A stretch of DNA of 64,000 nucleotides, taken from NCBI GenBank assembly GCA_031082005.1, contig JAVHLR010000001.1, positions 935,251-999,250 on the forward strand, written 5' to 3'. The position numbers were made by a program, and so were the translations under genes. Below the pieces are notes generated by a model. That model was not told the origin of the DNA. It was given only the letters and a program-made list of their open reading frames with translations, and ran no database searches. The DNA comes from Patescibacteria group bacterium. GTDB taxonomy: Bacteria > Patescibacteriota > Patescibacteriia > 2-12-FULL-60-25. This document shows positions 9,341-15,774 of this stretch, one piece after another (position 1 is the stretch's first letter; every line of letters begins with the position of its first letter).

Positions 9341-9835
9341 TCACGGCATCGTTGTCTTAACGTTGAAGTAGGTCGCCGAACCGCTTGGTCCAGCAATCCC
9401 GTTGGAGACCAGCGTATAGCTAATCGGCTTTGACTCGTGTGTCAGCGTGACCGTGCCGACGTGGGCACTATTGCCCCCGCACGGCTTGTCCAGACTGTAA
9501 TCGAACGTCCAGCACGTCTTGTCCGTCTTGGAGTCGACGTACCGAATTGCGAACACGAGCTCGCTGCCCGATGGAATATCCACCGTACAGGCGTACTCGT
9601 TGCTCGCGCGTCGTTCCATCTCGCACAACGCCTGCCAGGGATGCTGTCTCCCGGCTTCGTTGTACGTTCCTTCGACAGAAACCACACCCTGGGGCACATG
9701 GTCCGGCGGGTAAACCCACCAGATGACCAGTCCCTCTGGATGGTTCGCGCATGCTCGCCACACGATCCCGCCGATGATGATCAGCAGGAACGCCGCGGCG
9801 ATGGCCGCAGCCGCCGCCACAAACGACTTTTTCAC
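9341..9835 (-). CDS. Small membrane-anchored surface protein sharing the HPW-LC/CGGN domain
   Basis: 164 residues from a GTG start at 9835 preceded by AGAAAGG. Residues 5-28 are one hydrophobic anchor (AAAAIAAAFLLIIIGGIVW). The outer part, residues about 37-155, aligns by eye with the last 130 residues of the TSP3 lipoprotein: HPWQALC, YACTVDIPSGSELVF, CWTFDYSLDKPCGGNSA and VGT, then SNG. The shared cysteines and the CGGN(G/S)A motif suggest a disulfide-containing beta domain that I do not recognise. First gene of a two-gene operon with the Gly-rich lipoprotein. A small hairpin (cccgcg/cgcggg, 9850-9867) sits directly before the ribosome binding site. Confidence 0.85.
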   Translation of the reverse strand: MKKSFVAAAAAIAAAFLLIIIGGIVWRACANHPEGLVIWWVYPPDHVPQGVVSVEGTYNEAGRQHPWQALCEMERRASNEYACTVDIPSGSELVFAIRYVDSKTDKTCWTFDYSLDKPCGGNSAHVGTVTLTHESKPISYTLVSNGIAGPSGSATYFNVKTTMP

Positions 9836-9872
9836 GGCAATACCTTTCTCCCGCGTAAAAACGCGGGTTGTT

Positions 9873-9960
9873 CGTTGTCATCCTGATTCAGAAAAACCTC
9901 TCTCATCATCCCAGGCTTGTCCCGGAATCTTGTAGTTTTCCCCAAATCAGAATGACAACG
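9873..9960. repeat. Palindromic intergenic repeat (tcatcc..cccgga family)
   Basis: Outer arms cgttgtcatcctgatt (9873-9888) and aatcagaatgacaacg (9945-9960) pair with one wobble. The centre contains atcccaggcttgtcccggaa, which matches the repeat fragments at 28167-28198 and inside the DUF4012 gene near 17776-17804. It lies in the leader of the 9835 operon. Confidence 0.6.
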
Positions 9961-9979
9961 GTTGTCTAAAGAACAAAAT

Positions 9980-10008
9980 AAGATATCACAAAATGCCACT
10001 TTTGTCAA
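9980..10008 (-). promoter_or_regulatory. Sigma70-type promoter of the 9835-7750 operon
   Basis: On the minus strand, TTGACA (10003-10008), 17 bases, TATCTT (9980-9985). The AT-rich stretch from 10009 to about 10165 upstream of it holds no gene that I can support. Confidence 0.75.
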
Positions 10009-10168
10009 TAGTCAGACTAAAAAAGATATCCTGAATTTTGGGCTAAAAATAAAGAAAAAACTCAACAACTAATTATTATGTAAACTAACTTAAAAACAAA
10101 ACAATGACCCTAAAAAATGACTAAAATTAGATAAATTATCTTTGCGTCAAGAAATCTTTACAAAAAAA

Positions 10169-10208
10169 GATTGCCACGTCGGTCGCAGCGCTCACTCCTC
10201 GCAATGAC
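10169..10208. repeat. Half copy of the attgcgagg...gcaatgac repeat
   Basis: gattgccacgtcggtcgc followed by ...tcctcgcaatgac matches the right half of the complete palindromic element at 42784-42869. Just after it, at 10211-10231, is an isolated right-half fragment (aaacgagcccccgcaggt) of the hairpin element described at 10269-10366. Confidence 0.55.
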
Positions 10209-10268
10209 ATAAAAACGAGCCCCCGCAGGTAGGAATGCAAGCTCCTCATCTGCCCTTCCCCCACCTCT

Positions 10269-10366
10269 AGGTGACAATGGGGTGCCCGCTTTCTTAACCG
10301 AGGATGTGTTCGAGATAGACTAAAACGAGCCCCGCAGGTAAGAAAGCGGGCACCCCATTGTCACCT
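10269..10366 (+). repeat. Hairpin element copy A (CGAGGA...CCGCAG core)
   Basis: A perfect 28-bp inverted repeat (10269-10296 and 10339-10366) encloses a 42-base core that begins accgaggatgtgttcgag and ends aaacgagccccgcagg. The core is shared almost base for base with the copy at 13172-13213, while the stems differ. The right arm touches the stop codon of the TrmB gene (10365). There is no T-run on either side, so it is not an ordinary intrinsic terminator. Confidence 0.8.
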
Positions 10367-11132
10367 ACCCCATCCTACTTTTATCCACCGGCTTAGCCAC
10401 CTGCCACGCCGCGTTGAACATCGCCCTAAATAAATCCGCCATCTCTTTGTTCTCGACCAAAAAACCCAACGGCTTATTTTTGACTACGTACGCAGCGACC
10501 TTATCATCCACAATATTGATCTCGCCGGTGAAAGGATAAGCGCCATACGGCAGCTGCTTGACTTGCCAATTCGTCAAATCCATCTTCGGTATCGCCATCT
10601 TGGGCTTAAGCGAAAAAATATATCTTCCATGGACCTTGCGCGACATTTTGATGCGTTGATCGGAATTTATGTTCGCCAAGCGCAACGTCCCCTCATCGAT
10701 CGCCGTAAAGCTCAAATACTCACCCTTGGATTGCGCCATGGATTCCCGTAGGGCAATAATCCCCTCTTCCCCCTCAAAAAACCTGACCTGTGGTTTATCA
10801 TCGACCGCGTTGTACAACGCCATGAAATACGGAATCGACTCCTGCAATTTTTGCTTCCTGCTCTCCAACTCATCACGTTCGCGATTCAAGACAGCCGAAA
10901 GCCGCGACGGCGATTCCGCCATAAACAGTGTCTTCTTGTTATCGGTGCTGGACGATGCCAATCCCCGCTTCTTCAACTCGTCCAACGTCAAATATGTCGT
11001 CGAGCGATTCACGCCGGCTTTCTGCGAAATGTCTTGCACGCTCGCCGGCCCGATCTCCAGCATCGCCAGATACACGCACGCCTCCTTGTTGCTCAACCCA
11101 AGTTCCAACAATCTAAGTGTCGCCTCATGCAT
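10365..11132 (-). CDS. TrmB-family HTH transcriptional regulator
   Basis: 255 residues. The first 70 form a winged helix-turn-helix (LLELGLSNKEACVYLAMLEI, then VQDISQKAGVNRSTTYLTLD) typical of the TrmB/sugar-specific regulator family. A short coiled coil follows (LNRERDELESRKQKLQE), then a phospholipase-D-like effector domain of the kind found in this family (VRFFEGEEGIIALRES through GFLVENKEM). Family members sense sugars or metabolites and repress or activate transport and central carbon genes; the ligand here cannot be read. It lies downstream of a GT4 glycosyltransferase's neighbouring region on the same strand with 50 bases between them, so its own regulation is uncertain. Confidence 0.85.
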   Translation of the reverse strand: MHEATLRLLELGLSNKEACVYLAMLEIGPASVQDISQKAGVNRSTTYLTLDELKKRGLASSSTDNKKTLFMAESPSRLSAVLNRERDELESRKQKLQESIPYFMALYNAVDDKPQVRFFEGEEGIIALRESMAQSKGEYLSFTAIDEGTLRLANINSDQRIKMSRKVHGRYIFSLKPKMAIPKMDLTNWQVKQLPYGAYPFTGEINIVDDKVAAYVVKNKPLGFLVENKEMADLFRAMFNAAWQVAKPVDKSRMG

Positions 11133-11182
11133 AAATCGAAATGCTAAATTCCAAATTTCTAATCCCTAACTACTGACTGGAC

Positions 11183-12313
11183 TCACCACTTCGTCAGCAC
11201 CGGCAGGATCTTCTCCGCAGCTGACTTCCAAGTATAGCGCTTGGCCATTTCCAGACCCGCGGCCGACAAAGTCGTGCGGGTTTCCGGCTCCTGGGCGACC
11301 TTATCCATCATCCCGATGAGTTGCTCCGGTTCTTCAGGAGAAAAATATAATGCTGCCTCACCCAAAATCTCTGGCAACGAAGCTGCGTTCGAAGACAACA
11401 CCGGCGTGCCGCAAGCCATCGCTTCGATCGGCGGGATGCCGAAGCCTTCATAAAACGCAGGATGGATGAATGCGTACGCTCCGGCGATGAGATATGGCTT
11501 ATCGGCTTCCGGAACATATCCCAGTTCGAGGATATCTGACTTCACGCTCGAATTCGCGATCTCGTGTTTGATGTCTTCGTAGCCGAAACCCTGCGGTCCG
11601 ATCAAGACGAGTTTGAACGGATCGCCGACGCCGCGCCGCACCTTGAACTGCGTAAACGCTTTCACCAGCATCGCGATATTCTTCTTTGCCTCCAATCTTC
11701 CGATGGCGAGGAAATACGGCTGATTGACGCGATAACGCCGCAATCTTTCTTCCACTGCATCACCGTCTTTGTGCAGCTTATAGATCTCGTGATCGATGCC
11801 GTTATAGGCGATGGCGATTTTGCTGGAATCGATGCCATAGGCTTCAGACATTTCACGGCCGGAGAATTCCGACACACTGATGATGCGCGCCGCTTTCTTG
11901 GCGATCTCTTTCATGGCGCGTTCGTGGATGTGGATCTGACGTTTCTTATACAGTCTCGGCAAACGATGAAAGCCTATGTCATGGACAGTCACGACTGTCT
12001 TTGGCGGAAAGATCCGCGGCAACGTACTTCCAGGCATCCACAGCACATCGATCTTATGGCGCTGCATCTCGTAAGAAAATGGAATCTGCGTCCAGCCGAA
12101 AGGTAAAGGCCACTTAAGCCGCACCTCGTACCAATTCTCGGGCAGCTTCTCCAACCCCCCAGTCAACGGCTTATTCGAGTATAAAATCCACGAGTTACCG
12201 TCGCCTGCCGTCAAGGCCTTAAGTTCCTGGATGATATGCCAGGCGTACCACTCTACCCCGGTTTTTGCCAGCTTATTGGCGCGCGTCGCTTCGATTCCGA
12301 TCAACATAATCAA
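11183..12313 (-). CDS. GT4-family glycosyltransferase (mannosyltransferase-like)
   Basis: 376 residues, the normal length for a single GT4 enzyme. Visible landmarks are the N-terminal IGIEATRANKLAKTGVEWY, VTVHDIGFHRLP, SVSEFSGREM, FLAIGRLEAKKNI in the UDP/GDP-binding half and the catalytic-loop motif EGFGIPPIEAMACGTPV with the two conserved Glu of the EX7E motif. It transfers a nucleotide-activated sugar to a growing glycan in the cytoplasm. The gene stands upstream of the TrmB regulator and is not next to the other glycosyltransferase clusters, so the product is not known. Start ATG 12313 could also be the in-frame ATG two codons later. Confidence 0.88.
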   Translation of the reverse strand: MIMLIGIEATRANKLAKTGVEWYAWHIIQELKALTAGDGNSWILYSNKPLTGGLEKLPENWYEVRLKWPLPFGWTQIPFSYEMQRHKIDVLWMPGSTLPRIFPPKTVVTVHDIGFHRLPRLYKKRQIHIHERAMKEIAKKAARIISVSEFSGREMSEAYGIDSSKIAIAYNGIDHEIYKLHKDGDAVEERLRRYRVNQPYFLAIGRLEAKKNIAMLVKAFTQFKVRRGVGDPFKLVLIGPQGFGYEDIKHEIANSSVKSDILELGYVPEADKPYLIAGAYAFIHPAFYEGFGIPPIEAMACGTPVLSSNAASLPEILGEAALYFSPEEPEQLIGMMDKVAQEPETRTTLSAAGLEMAKRYTWKSAAEKILPVLTKW

Positions 12314-12328
12314 GGCGATTATAACATG

Positions 12329-12366
12329 TAAAAGAAAACGCCGCTCCGCAGGGATGCGGAACGGCG
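12329..12366 (-). terminator. Intrinsic terminator of the 13066-12383 gene
   Basis: cgccgctccgca (12339-12350) pairs with tgcggaacggcg (12355-12366) around a 4-base loop and is followed on the minus strand by TTTTCTTTT. Confidence 0.85.
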
Positions 12367-12382
12367 AGACGCCGCACGGCTC

Positions 12383-13066
12383 TTATGGCAAGACGCGGAA
12401 AGCGCCTGGCGGCGGAAGTCGAGCAGCGACACACAGATCGCGTCTGACCGAGACGCGTCGTCCTATCCTAGGCAACGCTTCGCCGTGCAGCATCCGGATT
12501 ACGGTAAAGCGGCAATCCTGCTCATCGATCGCGAAATGCGGTTCGTACCAAGGTAACGCGTCGAATTTCACCATGATGCCGCTTTTGCGCTCGGATGGTC
12601 TTCCGACCACGCACTCATGCATCTCGTCTGCGCAGCGATACCCGCTCACCACTCCCTCGGCTTCGCCGTGCCTCTCAAGCCAGACCGCGGGGTTCCTGAA
12701 GCAGTCCCAGTGTTCGGCCCCGAAAGTCCACGCATGGATGACCGGAAACACCAAGATAACGATCATGTTCGCCGCAAGCACGAATCGGATCACCCATACG
12801 AAAAGAGGACCCGTTATCCTGGGCAGGAACTTATGGTTCGCCAAACCGCCAACCGCGACAAAAGGCATGAACAGGCCGAAGAGCCACGTGTTCAGATAGT
12901 CAGATGGCAGTTCGATCCGCCAACTGTTGCGGAGCATGTTCATGACCCACACGTTCAGCATGAACGTGAGGAAAAAAATCGGAGCGACTCCGACCAACGC
13001 ACCGAAAGGCCAACCAGGTCTCTCCTCCGCAGGCTCACCGTCGGTATCTTGCTCGTCGTCTTGCAT
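12383..13066 (-). CDS. Unrecognised three-helix membrane protein
   Basis: 227 residues from ATG 13066, chosen because GGAGG lies 5 bases upstream; a GTG two codons earlier overlaps that site. An acidic N-terminus (DDEQDTDGEPAEE) precedes three membrane segments at about residues 20-45, 60-78 and 86-113 (for example VGVAPIFFLTFMLNVWVMNM and RFVLAANMIVILVFPVIHAW). The C-terminal 110 residues are soluble, with paired Cys (HWDCF, GYRCADEMHECV, DEQDCRF, RRDLCV), suggesting a disulfide-bearing or metal-binding domain outside or inside the membrane. I do not recognise the family. It is a stand-alone unit with a strong promoter and terminator. Confidence 0.75.
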   Translation of the reverse strand: MQDDEQDTDGEPAEERPGWPFGALVGVAPIFFLTFMLNVWVMNMLRNSWRIELPSDYLNTWLFGLFMPFVAVGGLANHKFLPRITGPLFVWVIRFVLAANMIVILVFPVIHAWTFGAEHWDCFRNPAVWLERHGEAEGVVSGYRCADEMHECVVGRPSERKSGIMVKFDALPWYEPHFAIDEQDCRFTVIRMLHGEALPRIGRRVSVRRDLCVAARLPPPGAFRVLP

Positions 13067-13094
13067 CACCACCTCCGCGAAAAGGACTTGAGTG

Positions 13095-13123
13095 CTTATA
13101 ACTCACTGCCATAAATAAATCAA
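13095..13123 (-). promoter_or_regulatory. Sigma70-type promoter of the 13066 gene
   Basis: On the minus strand, TTGATT (13118-13123), 17 bases, TATAAG (13095-13100). A small gagt/actc hairpin overlaps the start of the leader. Confidence 0.7.
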
Positions 13124-13171
13124 CCCGCAGCCCTTCTCTTCTTTACCGAGCGTTGGGAAGTTCGATTTCTT

Positions 13172-13213
13172 GACCGAGGATGTGTTCGAGATAGACTGAA
13201 ACGAGCCCCGCAG
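13172..13213 (+). repeat. Hairpin element copy B
   Basis: The core gaccgaggatgtgttcgag ... gaaacgagccccgcag differs from copy A at a single position inside the core. The flanks atttcttg and ctaacaaat pair only imperfectly. It lies in the 224-base gap between the divergent genes at 13066 and 13291. Confidence 0.75.
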
Positions 13214-13247
13214 CTAACAAATGGTTACTGCACGAAGCCCCCCTCTC

Positions 13248-13277
13248 TTGACCAGCTACCCGCATCGTGCCTATTGT
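13248..13277 (+). promoter_or_regulatory. Probable promoter of the 13291 gene
   Basis: TTGACC (13248-13253), 18 bases, TATTGT (13272-13277). The predicted transcript start would be only about 7 bases before ATG 13291. Confidence 0.5.
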
Positions 13278-13290
13278 ATGCGGCGCACCC

Positions 13291-13806
13291 ATGCTAGAAC
13301 GCCCTTTTCGCCAAGCAATGCGCTCCGCTCCAAAAATCACACTCCGCTATGCCGATATCCTGGCAGCCCACTTTGCCGGGAAACGCACCCTACGGGTGCA
13401 TTTCGGCCACACGGACGAAAACGCATTCCTTATCGGACTGCTCTATGAAAGGAGTTGTGTCGATCCCGACATCGGCGCCGATGATGAGCGTCTGCCGATC
13501 GTAAGCGTATGGTGGAGACACCAAGCCGGACACGACATGTCCGCCTCCGGCACCATCGTAGAGATCGGAAGGTTGTCGTCGCTCTACGACGCCTTCACCA
13601 GTTGCTTCATGATCGAAGACCATCTGTACACCCAGGCTTACCGCGACCTGCTGAAAGCCCTGGATGCAGACAGCCCCTTGATCATCGAAGACCACGGCAA
13701 CCTGGACTACTACTTCCCGGTCGCCAGCGGCGACTCGATCATGGCTGTATGCTTCGACCTCGAACTCCTGCAACGGACAGGCGCGAGACTGCCGAAACAC
13801 AGCTGA
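13291..13806 (+). CDS. Unrecognised soluble protein, stand-alone gene
   Basis: 171 residues if started at ATG 13291; a GTG at 13267 and an ATG at 13318 are alternatives, and none has a clear ribosome binding site. The sequence has no membrane segment or signal peptide and is mildly acidic, with aromatic clusters such as VWWRHQAGHDM and HGNLDYYFPVASGD. I do not recognise the family. The opposite-strand frame at 13390-13812 is judged a shadow because the plus-strand product has the better-balanced composition and because a promoter-like sequence precedes it and a perfect terminator follows it at 13835. It is divergent from the membrane ORFan at 12383-13066. Confidence 0.65.
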   Translation: MLERPFRQAMRSAPKITLRYADILAAHFAGKRTLRVHFGHTDENAFLIGLLYERSCVDPDIGADDERLPIVSVWWRHQAGHDMSASGTIVEIGRLSSLYDAFTSCFMIEDHLYTQAYRDLLKALDADSPLIIEDHGNLDYYFPVASGDSIMAVCFDLELLQRTGARLPKHS

Positions 13807-13834
13807 ACGCACCCTCGCGGCTCACGCCACTCGA

Positions 13835-13866
13835 CGAACGGATCTCCTCCGTTCGTTTCCTTTTTA
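13835..13866 (+). terminator. Intrinsic terminator of the 13291 gene
   Basis: cgaacgga (13835-13842) pairs with tccgttcg (13848-13855), followed by tttcctttttat on the plus strand. Confidence 0.85.
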
Positions 13867-13878
13867 TAAAAGGAAACG

Positions 13879-13898
13879 CCCCGAGATTTCTCTCGAGG
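13879..13898 (-). terminator. Intrinsic terminator of the Cas4-like nuclease gene
   Basis: ccccgaga / tctcgagg with a tttc loop, 16 bases past the stop at 13914, followed on the minus strand by a TTTCCTTTT-type run. Confidence 0.75.
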
Positions 13899-13913
13899 CT
13901 TAGCATGGTGAGT

Positions 13914-14657
13914 TCAGACGGTTGATGCTTGAGCTACGTATCTGCAGTGTTCACAGCCCTTTGTCGCGACCGGCGGACGCGTTGCCATGAGGACACGCCG
14001 TGCCTTCCGGAGCAGAGGTTCGACCCATGCATCATCTCCCACGTAGGGAATCACGACCACATCGAACTCCACCCTGGCATCGAACGCGGCGCGATCCGAC
14101 TTGCCGGTGCAATACACGAAGTATCCGCGGTCATCCACCTCGAAGCCGTTCCAACGCAACAGCCGCTGGTAGATCTCCATCTGCCGCTTGTAGCTGTCAT
14201 GCCACTTGCTGTCGAGTGCGGTCACCGTCTCTTCTTTGCCCGTGGCTTTATAATCCACGACGATGAGTCGCTGTGGCGGCCTGACCCAGATGTCATCGAC
14301 CGCGCCGAAGATCAGCAGGTTGGTCTCGCGATGCAGGAAGCGTACGCCTTTGAAGTTATTGCGCCACTCATCGAGCTTGTCGTGCTCGAACGGGATGGCA
14401 TCGATGCCGTAGGCATCAAAGAGCGGATGACGCGAACCCACCGCCCTATGGATATCGAACTCCTTCTTGAGGAGCGTATCGACCGCCGTATTCAGCGTGT
14501 ACGGCGCGCCGGACGGGCGTTTGATGCCCAAGCGGCGATCCAGATAGAAACAGCGCGGGCATTGCATCAGGAGTTCGAGCTTGCTGCGGCTCAACTCATA
14601 CGGCTTGTCAGACTTGGGGTCGAACAACTTGCGTCGCGATTGCTTGGGTTCTGTCAT
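13914..14657 (-). CDS. PD-(D/E)XK nuclease, RecB/Cas4-like with Cys cluster
   Basis: 247 residues from ATG 14657 (GGAGG 5 bases upstream). Near the N-terminus is SKLELLMQCPRCFYLDRRLG, the RecB/Cas4-type opening; then GAVDDIW (first acidic metal ligand), VVDYKATGK (the D...K motif) and QMEIYQRLL (the conserved Q..Y motif IV). At the C-terminus KGCEHCRY supplies two more Cys, so with QCPRC a four-Cys iron-sulfur site as in Cas4/AddB is plausible. The protein would be a single-strand or end-processing DNA nuclease. No cas genes or CRISPR array are in the window, so a repair or uptake role is more likely than adaptation; this is inference. It is a stand-alone unit with its own promoter and terminator. 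Confidence 0.85.
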   Translation of the reverse strand: MTEPKQSRRKLFDPKSDKPYELSRSKLELLMQCPRCFYLDRRLGIKRPSGAPYTLNTAVDTLLKKEFDIHRAVGSRHPLFDAYGIDAIPFEHDKLDEWRNNFKGVRFLHRETNLLIFGAVDDIWVRPPQRLIVVDYKATGKEETVTALDSKWHDSYKRQMEIYQRLLRWNGFEVDDRGYFVYCTGKSDRAAFDARVEFDVVVIPYVGDDAWVEPLLRKARRVLMATRPPVATKGCEHCRYVAQASTV

Positions 14658-14673
14658 ATCTTCCTCCGCGAGG

Positions 14674-14702
14674 AAAGTAAGATAAAAAACGCCACGCGTC
14701 AA
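14674..14702 (-). promoter_or_regulatory. Sigma70-type promoter of the Cas4-like nuclease gene
   Basis: On the minus strand, TTGACG (14697-14702), 17 bases, TACTTT (14674-14679). Confidence 0.7.
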
Positions 14703-14729
14703 TACGTAACGTCTTGTCCTGACGAAAAA

Positions 14730-15734
14730 TCACGAACTGAAAATCGATCGCTTATAACTCTCCAGATTCTCCAACGCGATACCCGTGCCCTTAGCCACGC
14801 ACAGCTGCGGCGTATCCGCCATGAATACCGGCACGCCGGTGGCCTCTGAAATCAAACGATCCAGATTGCGCAATTGAGAAGTACCGCCAGACATCACCAT
14901 GCCTTTTTCCATCACGTCAGCGGAAAGTTCCGGCGGAGTGGCGTGCAGCACATCCTTCACCGCTTCGATTATGCCTTGCAGCTCGTGCTGGATAGCGTCG
15001 GTCACATCGTCGCTCGTCACGGTGATGATGCGCGGCAAGCCGGTTATCATGTCACGACCCTTGGCCTGCATCTCCATCTTTTCCTCCAGATATAAAGCGG
15101 AACCTATGCGGATCTTTATCTCTTCCGAAGAGCGTTCTCCGATGGCCAAGCCGTATTTTCGACGCACGTGCTCCTGGATCGCCAAGTCTATTTTGTTGCC
15201 GCCGATACGCACTGACGATGACGACACGATCCCGCCGAGCGAGATGACCGCGATTTCCGAAGTCCCGCCCCCGATATCCACGATCATATGCCCCGAAGCG
15301 GAACCGATCGGGATATCCGCACCGATGGCGGCCACGACAGGTTCTTTGATGATGTAAGCGGCGCGTGCACCGGCGGAGATCGTCGCGTCGATGACGGCGC
15401 GCCTCTCTGTCGATGTGATGCCGCCCGGTACCGCGACCATAACTTCTGGCCTGAACAGTCGTATACCTCCCACGGCTTTGTTGATGAAATAACGTAACAT
15501 CGCCTCGGTCGTACGATAGTCGGCGATTACCCCATCCTTAAGCGGACGACGAGCAACGATCGTATCCGGAGTTCGTCCCAGCATCTCCTTAGCCTCTTTA
15601 CCCACAGCCAAAACACGTTTATCCGCCAAAGACACCGCGACCACTGAAGGCTCGTTCAACACAATCCCCTTTTTGGGGATATAAACGAGCACCGTGGTCG
15701 TGCCCAAGTCGATTCCTATTTTTTTTGAAAACAT
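14730..15734 (-). CDS. mreB: Rod shape-determining protein MreB (actin-like)
   Basis: 334 residues from ATG 15734, which gives the canonical opening MFSKKIGIDLGTTTVLVYI; an in-frame ATG at 15755 would add 7 residues. The actin-fold ATP-binding segments are visible: phosphate-1 (IDLGTTT), connect-1, phosphate-2 (MIVDIGGGTSEIAVIS) and the adenosine motif (VMSGGTSQLRN). MreB forms membrane-bound filaments that direct elongation of the wall. It is the last gene of the envelope operon that starts at 22414, following DUF4012 and the glycosyltransferases, which ties filament-guided growth to surface polymer synthesis here. Confidence 0.96.
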   Translation of the reverse strand: MFSKKIGIDLGTTTVLVYIPKKGIVLNEPSVVAVSLADKRVLAVGKEAKEMLGRTPDTIVARRPLKDGVIADYRTTEAMLRYFINKAVGGIRLFRPEVMVAVPGGITSTERRAVIDATISAGARAAYIIKEPVVAAIGADIPIGSASGHMIVDIGGGTSEIAVISLGGIVSSSSVRIGGNKIDLAIQEHVRRKYGLAIGERSSEEIKIRIGSALYLEEKMEMQAKGRDMITGLPRIITVTSDDVTDAIQHELQGIIEAVKDVLHATPPELSADVMEKGMVMSGGTSQLRNLDRLISEATGVPVFMADTPQLCVAKGTGIALENLESYKRSIFSS

Positions 15735-15774
15735 AAAATATTTGATGTCACGCATTGCGCGACGATCGCCCGCC

